The notes under the pieces are model-generated. The model saw nothing but the letters and a program-made list of their open reading frames with translations. It was not told the DNA's origin and did not search any database. From CAZPZZ01 sp964591245 (GTDB lineage Bacteria; Acidobacteriota; Vicinamibacteria; Vicinamibacterales; UBA8438), in assembly GCA_964591245.1 (NCBI GenBank), contig CAZPZZ010000095.1, positions 1-16,053 on the forward strand: DNA of 16,053 bases. The letters are read 5' to 3'. A program made the translations under genes and the position numbers. This document shows, in pieces, positions 1 to 5,810 of the stretch. The stretch's first letter is position 1. Each line of letters begins with the position of its first letter.

Positions 1-443
1 AAGGTGCGCTTGAACTCGATCACGATCTTACCGTCCTGATTAAACCCAGTGGACTTGACCGTCACGATGCCGACAGTCGGTCTCGACTTCGACTCCCGCT
101 TGGACAACACCTCGCTGCGCGAGTAGATCGTATCGCCATCGAAGACCGGATTCGGCAGACGCACCTCGTCCCACCCGAGATTGGCCATCACATTCTGCGA
201 CAGATCGATCACCGATTGCCCCGTGACGACGGCCAACGTGAACGTGGAGTCAACCAACGTCCGACCATAGGGCGTCCTGGCGGCATAGGCGTGGTCGAAA
301 TGGATCGGATTGGTATTCATCGACAGCAGCGTCGCCCAGGTATTGTCCGCGGCCAATACGGTCCGCCCGAGCGGATGCTCGTAAATATCCCCCAAGTCAA
401 AATCTTCATATACACGGCCGGTCCAACCTTCTTTCACGGGCAT
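1..443 (-). CDS. MaoC-family (hot-dog) acyl-CoA hydratase, partial (3' end beyond window)
   Basis: 147 codons are visible before the gene runs off base 1. The protein begins MPVKEGWTGRVYEDFDLG. The hot-dog hydratase motif reads MNTNPIHFD (residues 42-50), with the catalytic-type His at 48. In classical R-specific enoyl-CoA hydratases this motif is GDxNPxH; here Asn43 replaces the Asp, and a nearby AADNTW (31-36) offers an Asp. Further on come SQNVMANLGWDEVRLPNPVF and SKRESKSRP, which I recall from MaoC proteins next to CaiB and CitE-like genes (itaconyl/mesaconyl-CoA hydratases); that assignment is inference. The ATG at 441-443 is set by a strong Shine-Dalgarno, AAGGAG, 8 bases upstream. It is the third gene of a minus-strand operon, 33 bases after the full-length frame of the CoA-transferase. 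It likely hydrates an unsaturated CoA thioester made by the upstream genes. Confidence 0.9.
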   Translation of the reverse strand, partial: MPVKEGWTGRVYEDFDLGDIYEHPLGRTVLAADNTWATLLSMNTNPIHFDHAYAARTPYGRTLVDSTFTLAVVTGQSVIDLSQNVMANLGWDEVRLPNPVFDGDTIYSRSEVLSKRESKSRPTVGIVTVKSTGFNQDGKIVIEFKRT

Positions 444-451
444 TGCTGTGT

Positions 452-457
452 CTCCTT
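452..457 (-). promoter_or_regulatory. Shine-Dalgarno of the MaoC gene
   Basis: AAGGAG on the minus strand, 8 bases before the ATG at 443. It decides the start codon and implies independent initiation even though the preceding gene is interrupted by an amber codon. Confidence 0.75.
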
Positions 458-476
458 CGGGCTCACACACGGGGGC

Positions 477-590
477 TCATACCGCTCCAGCATCGCGCCA
501 GGCGGCAATAGTCGAGGCGTCGTAGCCCAATTCCGACAGGACGGCATCGGTATGGGCTCCCAGCGCCGGCACAGGATCCATGACCGACTA
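477..590 (-). pseudogene. Detached in-frame C-terminal tail of the CoA-transferase after the amber codon
   Basis: From TAG (588-590) the reading frame stays open for 36 more codons to TGA at 477-479. It encodes SVMDPVPALGAHTD, VLSELGYDASTIAAWRD and AGAV. This matches the usual end of CaiB/BaiF proteins: a loop with PALG-HT, then a helix around LG(Y/L). No frameshift is needed; a single codon separates it from the main ORF. An internal ATG (579-581) could start a 34-residue peptide, but I see no Shine-Dalgarno for it. It is best read as the natural C-terminus of the gene at 588-1655. Confidence 0.85.
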
Positions 591-1655
591 AGCCCCCTCA
601 ATAGTGGCGGGGGGACACAAGGCCAGAATCGCACCAGATGGCGTCTCCACATTCTGCCAACGCCCTCGTGCCTCCAACTGCGGATGATCGGCAAACTGTT
701 GAACGGACCGAAGCTGTGCACTGGCAATCCGTGCGTCCCGCAGGCGTTCGAGAATCTCTGGCGTCATCAACCCACCAAAAACTCGCTCGATCTCGGTATC
801 CAGCGCCGACCGGTGTTTCAGGCGGGACGCATTCGACGAAAATTTGGGATCGGTAGTGAGCTCCGGCTTCCGCAGTACATCCCGACAGAACAGCTCCCAC
901 TCACGCTCGTTCTGAATACCGAGATACACGACCTTACCGTCTCCACCAGCAAATGGTCCATACGGCGCGATAACGGCGTGCCGAGCCCCGGAACGCTGCG
1001 GCGGCGTCCCGCCGTAGACACCGTAGTAATAGGGGTACGACATCCACTCTCCGAGCGCCTCCAGCATCGAAATTTCAACCACCGTGCCTTGGTTGGTACG
1101 CTGTTTCATGAGTAACGCTGTCAAGATGCCGCTATAGGCGTACATACCCGCCGCGATATCCGCCACCGAAATGCCAACCTTCACCAGCTCATCTTCAGTC
1201 CCGGTGATCGACAACAATCCGGCCTCGGCCTGTACTAACAAGTCATACGCCTTCCGGTTGCGATAGGGACCAGTGGAGCCATAGCCAGAAATCTCACAGA
1301 CCACCAGTTGTGGGTAGGCCTGACGAAGCTCTGCCGCGGACAGCCCGAGACGGCCCGTAGCTCCCGGCGCCAAATTCTGCACGAACACGTCCGCTCCAGC
1401 GAGCAATCGTCCGAGCACTTCTGACATGCCCGGGTGCTTCACGTCGAGCGTCAGCGACTCCTTGGAGCGGTTCAACCAGACAAAATGAGACGACTCTCCC
1501 TGTACCGTGGCGTCATAGCTGCGTGCAAAATCACCAACGCCCGGCCGTTCGATCTTGATCACCCGGGCACCGTGGTCGGCGAGTTGCCTAGTCGCAAACG
1601 GGGCGGCCACGGCCTGCTCAAGAGACAGCACCGTCACACCTTCGAGAGGTCGCAT
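588..1655 (-). CDS. CaiB/BaiF class III CoA-transferase, ended early by an amber codon
   Basis: This 355-residue protein belongs to the CaiB/BaiF family, which moves CoA between acids through a covalent Asp-acyl intermediate. It opens with the family N-terminus (MRPLEGVTVLSLEQAVAAPF). The likely catalytic Asp is D138 in KAYDLLVQAEAGLLSITG; VKVGISVADIAAGMYA and EISMLEALGEW follow. The start ATG (1653-1655) shares one base with the TGA of the dehydrogenase upstream (TGATG), so translation is probably coupled. Family members are usually about 390-400 residues. Here TAG at 588-590 stops the frame just after LCPPATIEGA, and the same frame then continues SVMDPVPALGAHTD, the usual C-terminus, to TGA at 477-479 (392 residues in all). 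The gene is therefore truncated, read through, or carries a point or sequencing error, for example GAG to TAG. The substrate is unknown; itaconate, mesaconate or a similar acid would suit the neighbours. Confidence 0.88.
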   Translation of the reverse strand: MRPLEGVTVLSLEQAVAAPFATRQLADHGARVIKIERPGVGDFARSYDATVQGESSHFVWLNRSKESLTLDVKHPGMSEVLGRLLAGADVFVQNLAPGATGRLGLSAAELRQAYPQLVVCEISGYGSTGPYRNRKAYDLLVQAEAGLLSITGTEDELVKVGISVADIAAGMYAYSGILTALLMKQRTNQGTVVEISMLEALGEWMSYPYYYGVYGGTPPQRSGARHAVIAPYGPFAGGDGKVVYLGIQNEREWELFCRDVLRKPELTTDPKFSSNASRLKHRSALDTEIERVFGGLMTPEILERLRDARIASAQLRSVQQFADHPQLEARGRWQNVETPSGAILALCPPATIEGA

Positions 1656-2812
1656 CAGAAAGACCGAGGCAGGTCCAGCACGTGCTGACCGATGTAGGAA
1701 AGGATGAGATTGGTCGAGATTGGCGCCGTCTGATAGAGACGCGTCTCACGGAACTTCCGTTCGACGTCATATTCCTCGGCAAAACCGAATCCACCATACG
1801 TCTGCATGGTGACGTTTGCCGCCTCCCAGGACGCGTCAGCAGCGAGCAACTTGGCCATGTTGGCTTCCGCCCCACACGGCTGCCCATTGTCAAATAACTC
1901 AGCGGCACGGATCCGCATCAGATCCGCTGCCTCGACGTTGACGTGGGCCCTCGCAATCGGAAACTGAATACCCTGGTTCTGACCAATCGCCCGCCCGAAA
2001 ACCACCCGGTCGCTCGCATAGCGGCACGCGCGCTCGGTGAACCAGCGCCCATCCCCCACACACTCGGCAGCTATCAAGATACGTTCGGCATTGAGCCCGT
2101 CAAGCAGATAACGAAACCCCTTATCTTCTTCGCCTACCCGATTCTCCACCGGCACTTCGAGATTGTCGAAAAAAACCTCAGTCGTGGCATGGTTGATCAT
2201 GGCGCGGATAGGCCGCACCGTCATGCCGTTTCCTATCGCCTTCTTCAGATCCACCAAAAGCACGGACAAACCGTCGGTTTTCTTCTTGACCTCTTCAAGC
2301 GGAGTCGTCCGCGCCACTAACAGCATCAAGTCGGAGTACTCGACACGGGAGATCCACACCTTCTGGCCATTGACGACATAGCGGTCACCCTGACGCACCG
2401 CCATTGTCTTCATCTGCGTCGTATCCGTGCCCGTCGTCGGTTCGGTCACACCAAACGCTTGCATCCGCAATTCGCCGCTGGCAATTTTGGGTAGATACCG
2501 TTGACGTTGCTCTTCTGAACCGTGGCGCAGCAGTGTCCCCATGATGTACATCTGTGCATGACACGCTGCCGAGTTACCACCTGATCTGTTGACTTCCTCG
2601 AGAATGATCGACGCCTCGGAGATGCCTAGCCCTGAGCCACCGAGCTCTTCAGGAATCAGTGCGGCCAGATATCCCGCGTCGGTGAGCGTCTTCACGAATT
2701 CTTCGGGATATGCCTCCTTGGCATCCAATTCACGCCAATAGCTATCTGGAAACCGCGAGCACAGCTCGCGAACGGCGGTCCTCAGATCGGTGTGCAGCTC
2801 CGTATTTGACAA
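1655..2812 (-). CDS. Acyl-CoA dehydrogenase (FAD), variant active site
   Basis: 385 residues, a normal length for the acyl-CoA dehydrogenase family, which oxidises acyl-CoA to 2-enoyl-CoA with FAD and passes electrons to ETF. Visible family segments are AALIPEELGGSGLG (50-63), FGVTEPTTGTDT (120-131, flavin contact), NGQKVWIS (148-155), GRAIGQNQGIQ (273-283) and MQTYGGFGFAEEYDVER (336-352). The usual C-terminal catalytic Glu motif (YEGT) is replaced by LYQTAPISTNL (359-369). A Glu at 243 in GLNAERILIA occupies the place where isovaleryl- and long-chain dehydrogenases carry their base, so it may serve here (inference). The start is TTG (2810-2812), with GAGAGAGGG 8 bases upstream. It is first in the operon with the CoA-transferase and the MaoC hydratase, so a branched or dicarboxylic acyl-CoA substrate is plausible. 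Confidence 0.93.
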   Translation of the reverse strand: MSNTELHTDLRTAVRELCSRFPDSYWRELDAKEAYPEEFVKTLTDAGYLAALIPEELGGSGLGISEASIILEEVNRSGGNSAACHAQMYIMGTLLRHGSEEQRQRYLPKIASGELRMQAFGVTEPTTGTDTTQMKTMAVRQGDRYVVNGQKVWISRVEYSDLMLLVARTTPLEEVKKKTDGLSVLLVDLKKAIGNGMTVRPIRAMINHATTEVFFDNLEVPVENRVGEEDKGFRYLLDGLNAERILIAAECVGDGRWFTERACRYASDRVVFGRAIGQNQGIQFPIARAHVNVEAADLMRIRAAELFDNGQPCGAEANMAKLLAADASWEAANVTMQTYGGFGFAEEYDVERKFRETRLYQTAPISTNLILSYIGQHVLDLPRSF

Positions 2813-2820
2813 CGTTGTAT

Positions 2821-2829
2821 CCCTCTCTC
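2821..2829 (-). promoter_or_regulatory. Shine-Dalgarno-like purine run supporting a TTG start
   Basis: GAGAGAGGG on the minus strand lies 8 bases before TTG at 2810-2812. It is the main support for the non-ATG start of the acyl-CoA dehydrogenase. Confidence 0.5.
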
Positions 2830-2839
2830 GCGTACAAAT

Positions 2840-2849
2840 GTTCGCGAAC
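2840..2849. promoter_or_regulatory. Perfect palindrome GTTCGCGAAC, candidate operator
   Basis: A 10-bp perfect palindrome sits in the 153-base non-coding gap upstream of the acyl-CoA dehydrogenase operon, 27 bases before its TTG start and just upstream of the Shine-Dalgarno. The AT-rich stretch beside it (GAGAAAATTCTAG, minus strand) could be promoter DNA. Position and symmetry suggest a site for a dimeric regulator (TetR or similar), but no regulator gene is in the window. Confidence 0.35.
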
Positions 2850-2965
2850 TAGAATTTTCTCAGTGTTGCTCGAATATCGCCATGGGTGAACGCTCCGTGG
2901 CCTCACCACACACGCACACGCGAGGCCAGTCCACTCGTGACCAAGCGGCGGCATAGCGCCGGACA

Positions 2966-3979
2966 TCACGAGGTCCGTTCGGGAAGATTCGTGATCAGAT
3001 ACTCAAGCACCGGACCTCGGCGAGCCGCGTTCGAGTTGATCGCTCGTTTCGCGGGGATCTTGTAGGCGCGTAGGCCAACGCGTTCGGCGTCAGGATTACG
3101 GTCGTACAGTTCCGCCACCTGAGGTGCCGTCGAGTTACTGAGGAGCACCTGACAACCCCGTTCCGCCAAGCCAATAACCGCCTTCTGCAGGGATTCCTGC
3201 TCTCCTCTCGCAAAGCCATCCGACGTATAAGACGTGAACTGGGACGTCGAATTCAGCGGCGCATACGGCGGATCCAGATACACAAAATCGTGTGCTTCGG
3301 CATCGGCCAAGCTGTCCAGATATGGCACCTGTCCTATCGACACAGCGGACTCTGAGAGCACGGCCGCGACCCGGCGAAGGTTATCCTCATCGCAAATCCT
3401 GGGATTCGCATACCGGCCCAACGGGACATTGAATCCGCCGGACGCGTTCACACGAAACAACCCATTGAAACCAGTGTGATTCAGGTACACCAACGCTGCC
3501 GCGAGCTCGACCGTATACTGGTCACCCTTCAAGCCAGTCCCCTTAGCCATGGCGTGACGCTTCGGGTTGAACTGCCGGTCTCGCACCCGATAGTAATGCT
3601 CTTTTGGAGCGCGCGCATACCCGGCGGCCAGACGCCGCAAACGCCGAATGACCGAGTCCGGTTCGTCGCGAAGCCGCGTATAACACCCTACGAGATCGGC
3701 ATTTGAGTCACACAACACCACCGGATGCCCGGCCAGTCGTCCACTGTTCACGAGATCGAAGAATACGGCTCCGCTCCCGAGGAAAGGCTCGCGATACGCA
3801 CGGAAGGTCTCCGGGTAAAACCGACGCAGTCGCGGTAGGAGCTGCCGTTTTCCTCCGGCCCACTTCAAGAACGGACGGACGGGTTGCCCGTCGGGGGGCA
3901 GAGAGAGAGGCCCGAGCAACGCTGGCGCTAGCGCTTCCTTCGAATGAACGGAATGAACGGGCGGAACGGACACGCTCAT
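2966..3979 (-). CDS. Dam-like adenine-N6 DNA methyltransferase (D12 class), orphan
   Basis: A MethyltransfD12 protein that transfers a methyl group from SAM to adenine N6 in DNA. Numbered from the ATG at 3979 (337 residues): PFLKWAGGKRQLLPR (36-50, SAM-binding motif X), EPFLGSGAVFFDL (64-76, motif I), LCDSNADLVGCY (89-100), HTGFNGLFRVN (168-178), NVPLGRYANP (184-193) and the catalytic DPPY (236-239, in YLDPPYAP). Dam relatives usually begin a few residues before the KWAGGK motif; this one has about 35 extra Pro/Ser-rich residues containing a VHS-VHS repeat. Longer starts at 3994 and 4069 exist, but they would reach into the promoter and coding region of the divergent NamZ gene. No restriction endonuclease is adjacent, so a GATC-like orphan regulatory or repair role is likely. 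The target sequence is not shown by the DNA. Confidence 0.92.
   Translation of the reverse strand: MSVSVPPVHSVHSKEALAPALLGPLSLPPDGQPVRPFLKWAGGKRQLLPRLRRFYPETFRAYREPFLGSGAVFFDLVNSGRLAGHPVVLCDSNADLVGCYTRLRDEPDSVIRRLRRLAAGYARAPKEHYYRVRDRQFNPKRHAMAKGTGLKGDQYTVELAAALVYLNHTGFNGLFRVNASGGFNVPLGRYANPRICDEDNLRRVAAVLSESAVSIGQVPYLDSLADAEAHDFVYLDPPYAPLNSTSQFTSYTSDGFARGEQESLQKAVIGLAERGCQVLLSNSTAPQVAELYDRNPDAERVGLRAYKIPAKRAINSNAARRGPVLEYLITNLPERTS
3942..3959. repeat. Tandem 9-bp repeat (2 copies) at the methyltransferase 5' end
   Basis: GAATGAACG is repeated twice head to tail and followed by the related GCGGAACGG. Within the methyltransferase it encodes the duplicated V-H-S of its N-terminal tail. It may be a slippage site that varies the tail in steps of three residues without a frameshift. 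Confidence 0.6.
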
Positions 3980-3992
3980 CAACGGGGACAGC

Positions 3993-4001
3993 ATATTAGC
4001 A
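3993..4001 (-). promoter_or_regulatory. Extended -10 promoter element for the Dam-like gene
   Basis: TGCTAATAT on the minus strand fits the extended -10 pattern TGnTAnnnT. It lies 13 bases upstream of the ATG at 3979, which would give a leader of only a few bases. I see no convincing -35 box. This favours the start at 3979 over the upstream ATGs. Confidence 0.4.
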
Positions 4002-4021
4002 TGTTGCGGGCTCCGCTTCCG

Positions 4022-4027
4022 TATAAT
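4022..4027 (+). promoter_or_regulatory. Consensus -10 box (TATAAT) 6 bases before the NamZ GTG
   Basis: A perfect TATAAT followed by six C and then GTG at 4034. With a start site about 6-7 bases downstream, transcription would begin at the start codon itself (leaderless). No Shine-Dalgarno and no clear -35 are present. Confidence 0.5.
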
Positions 4028-4033
4028 CCCCCC

Positions 4034-5191
4034 GTGTCCGTCATCCTGGGCTCGGCCCACCTCGCGCACCGACTCACCACCGAACGGGTGGGGCTACTCG
4101 CCAACCCTGCATCTGTCGATGGTGAGCTGCGCCACGTCGCCGACCTAGTCACCGCCCTCCCCGGGGTCACACTGGCCGCCCTTTTCGGCCCGCAACACGG
4201 GTTCCGCTCGGATGTTCAGGACAACATGATCGAAACTGACCATGCTCGACATCCCGTGTTGAACGTGCCGGTCTACTCACTGTACGGCGAAACACGTGAG
4301 CCGACTGCCGCCATGCTGGAGGGACTCGATCTCCTCATTATCGATCTGCAGGACGTCGGCACCCGTGTGTACACGTACATCCACACGATGACCAACTGCC
4401 TCCGTGCCTGTGCCGCCCAAGGGGTACCCGTGCTGGTCTGTGACCGTCCGAATCCAGTCGGAGGCGTGGCTGTTGAGGGGCCCCTGCTCGAACCGGGATT
4501 CGAGTCGTTCGTCGGGCAATATGCGATTCCACTCCGCCATGGCTTGACGATCGGCGAGCTCGCTCGACTCTGCAACGACACTTTTGCCCTCGGCGCCACG
4601 CTCGAGGTGCTGCCACTCCAGGGGTGGCAGCGACCGATGTACCAGGACGATACCGGACTACCCTGGGTACTCCCCTCACCAAATTTGCCAACTCTGGACA
4701 GCGCGATTGTCTATCCCGGCTTGGTGCTGCTCGAAGGTACGAACCTTTCCGAAGGACGTGGCACAACCCGGCCCTTCGAACTGGTCGGGGCACCCTGGCT
4801 ACACGCCCATCGCCTCACCGAAGCCCTCAACGCCTTGGCATTGCCTGGCGTCCACTTTCGGCCGACGGAATTCCAACCAACGTTTCAGAAGCACGCGGGA
4901 CAAACCTGTGGAGGGTGCCAACTGCATGTCAGTGATCGCAAGACCTTCCAGTCAATCACAACCGCCGTCGCCCTCTTCGAGGAATGCCGCCGGCAGGCGC
5001 CAGACCATTTCGAGTGGCGCCAGCCACCCTACGAGTACGAGGACACCATTCTGCCGATCGACATTCTCTCAGGCTCTGATCGGCTACGCCTGGAGCTAGA
5101 CGCGGGAACGTCGCATAGGGTCATCGCCGAAGGGTGGAAACCGGCTCTCGACGAGTTCCGTACGGTCAGCGCACGTTATCTCCTTTACTGA
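4034..5191 (+). CDS. namZ: DUF1343 / NamZ-like exo-beta-N-acetylmuramidase
   Basis: NamZ enzymes remove terminal MurNAc from peptidoglycan fragments during cell-wall recycling. Numbered from GTG 4034 (385 residues): RVGLLANPASVDG (18-30), ALFGPQHGFRSD (49-60), VQDNMIET (61-68), DLQDVGTRVYTYIHTM (104-119), CDRPNPVGG (136-144), EGTNLSEGRGTTRPFE (234-249) and CGGCQLHV (292-299). These are diagnostic for DUF1343. The commonly seen PEHG motif is PQHG here, a variant I associate with the QDNM-containing branch. No signal peptide is visible, unlike many secreted members, so it is probably cytoplasmic and would act on imported muropeptides. GTG 4034 leaves the usual short lead before RVGLL and follows TATAAT; ATG 4001 and ATG 3944 are alternatives. 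The gene is divergent from the methyltransferase and leads a plus-strand run of six genes. The family call is firm; the precise reaction is inferred. Confidence 0.9.
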   Translation: MSVILGSAHLAHRLTTERVGLLANPASVDGELRHVADLVTALPGVTLAALFGPQHGFRSDVQDNMIETDHARHPVLNVPVYSLYGETREPTAAMLEGLDLLIIDLQDVGTRVYTYIHTMTNCLRACAAQGVPVLVCDRPNPVGGVAVEGPLLEPGFESFVGQYAIPLRHGLTIGELARLCNDTFALGATLEVLPLQGWQRPMYQDDTGLPWVLPSPNLPTLDSAIVYPGLVLLEGTNLSEGRGTTRPFELVGAPWLHAHRLTEALNALALPGVHFRPTEFQPTFQKHAGQTCGGCQLHVSDRKTFQSITTAVALFEECRRQAPDHFEWRQPPYEYEDTILPIDILSGSDRLRLELDAGTSHRVIAEGWKPALDEFRTVSARYLLY

Positions 5192-5301
5192 CCAGCCATC
5201 AGCCGATACGATGCTCTCCTGGCGCTGCGCGGTCAGCCATCGCGTATGCCATCGCATCCGCTTGACCATTTACGCCTCTGATGGGCGGAACACCGGACAC
5301 C

Positions 5302-5793
5302 ATGGGCCGCGCTCCACTCAAATTCGAACACTCACTACTGATCACCGCATCGCCCGCAGCAGTCCTGGGAGCCTTCTTCGACCCCAAGGCGCTTTCGATC
5401 TGGTGGGATGCCATACGCTCGGTCACCACCCCTCGTCCGCTCGGCGTGTATGCCATCGAGTGGCGTGCCACGCCATTCAGCGATGAACTGATCGGAACGC
5501 TGGGCGGAGTCTTCTACGGCACGGTCATGGAATTCCACCCGGGAAGAGAGTTTTTCCTGGCCGAAGCCTATTGGCTGCCCCCTCAATCGGACCCGTTCGG
5601 ACCAATGGCACTGGAAGTGAGTGTCCAGGCGGAAGGCCCAGCAACACGGCTTCGCGTTTGTCAGAGTGGCTCGCACGAAGGCGCCCGCTGGCAGCGGTAC
5701 TACGGCTTGATAGCTGGCGGCTGGAAAGCGTCCCTCAATACACTCAAACTCCATCTGGAGCGCGAGGGGCAAACACCGCAATCGAAAAACTAA
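5302..5793 (+). CDS. SRPBCC / AHSA1-like START-fold protein
   Basis: A 163-residue protein (170 if ATG 5281 is used). The start PLKFEHSLLITASPAAVLGAFFDPKALSIWWDA is the classic opening of the SRPBCC (Bet v1-like/AHSA1) fold: a beta strand, then ITASPAAV followed by a helix and the WW pair. PLGVYAIEWRATP, GTVMEFHPGREFFLAEAYW and ALEVSVQAEGPATRLRVCQSG form the beta grip. RYYGLIAGGWKASLNTLKLHLE is the C-terminal helix with the typical GW..SL.TLK pattern. Members bind hydrophobic ligands in a central cavity or assist proteins; no ligand can be assigned. It lies 110 bases after NamZ and 17 bases before the FAD oxidoreductase, same strand. No Shine-Dalgarno stands out before either ATG, so the start is uncertain by seven residues. 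Confidence 0.82.
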   Translation: MGRAPLKFEHSLLITASPAAVLGAFFDPKALSIWWDAIRSVTTPRPLGVYAIEWRATPFSDELIGTLGGVFYGTVMEFHPGREFFLAEAYWLPPQSDPFGPMALEVSVQAEGPATRLRVCQSGSHEGARWQRYYGLIAGGWKASLNTLKLHLEREGQTPQSKN

Positions 5794-5810
5794 GCCCTCG
5801 ACCGAGCCCC

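Noticed and set aside
216..1115. 299-residue plus-strand open frame
   Set aside because: It lies antisense to the MaoC and CoA-transferase genes, both with clear family motifs; its translation is Arg/Pro-rich with no recognisable motif. High GC explains the long shadow frame.
2742..2969. 75-residue minus-strand ORF in the gap between the methyltransferase and the dehydrogenase
   Set aside because: It overlaps the 5' end of the dehydrogenase in another frame and resembles nothing known; the dehydrogenase start with its Shine-Dalgarno explains the region better.
3925..3934. Palindrome GCGCTAGCGC
   Set aside because: It is inside the methyltransferase coding region (Ala/Leu codons) and away from the likely promoter; no sign of an operator role.
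4338..4793. 151-residue minus-strand ORF within namZ
   Set aside because: Antisense shadow of a well-supported DUF1343 gene, Arg-rich, no motif.
5571..5810. 80-residue N-terminal extension of the FAD oxidoreductase frame
   Set aside because: It overlaps the SRPBCC gene completely in another frame, and the Rossmann motif starts right after ATG 5811.
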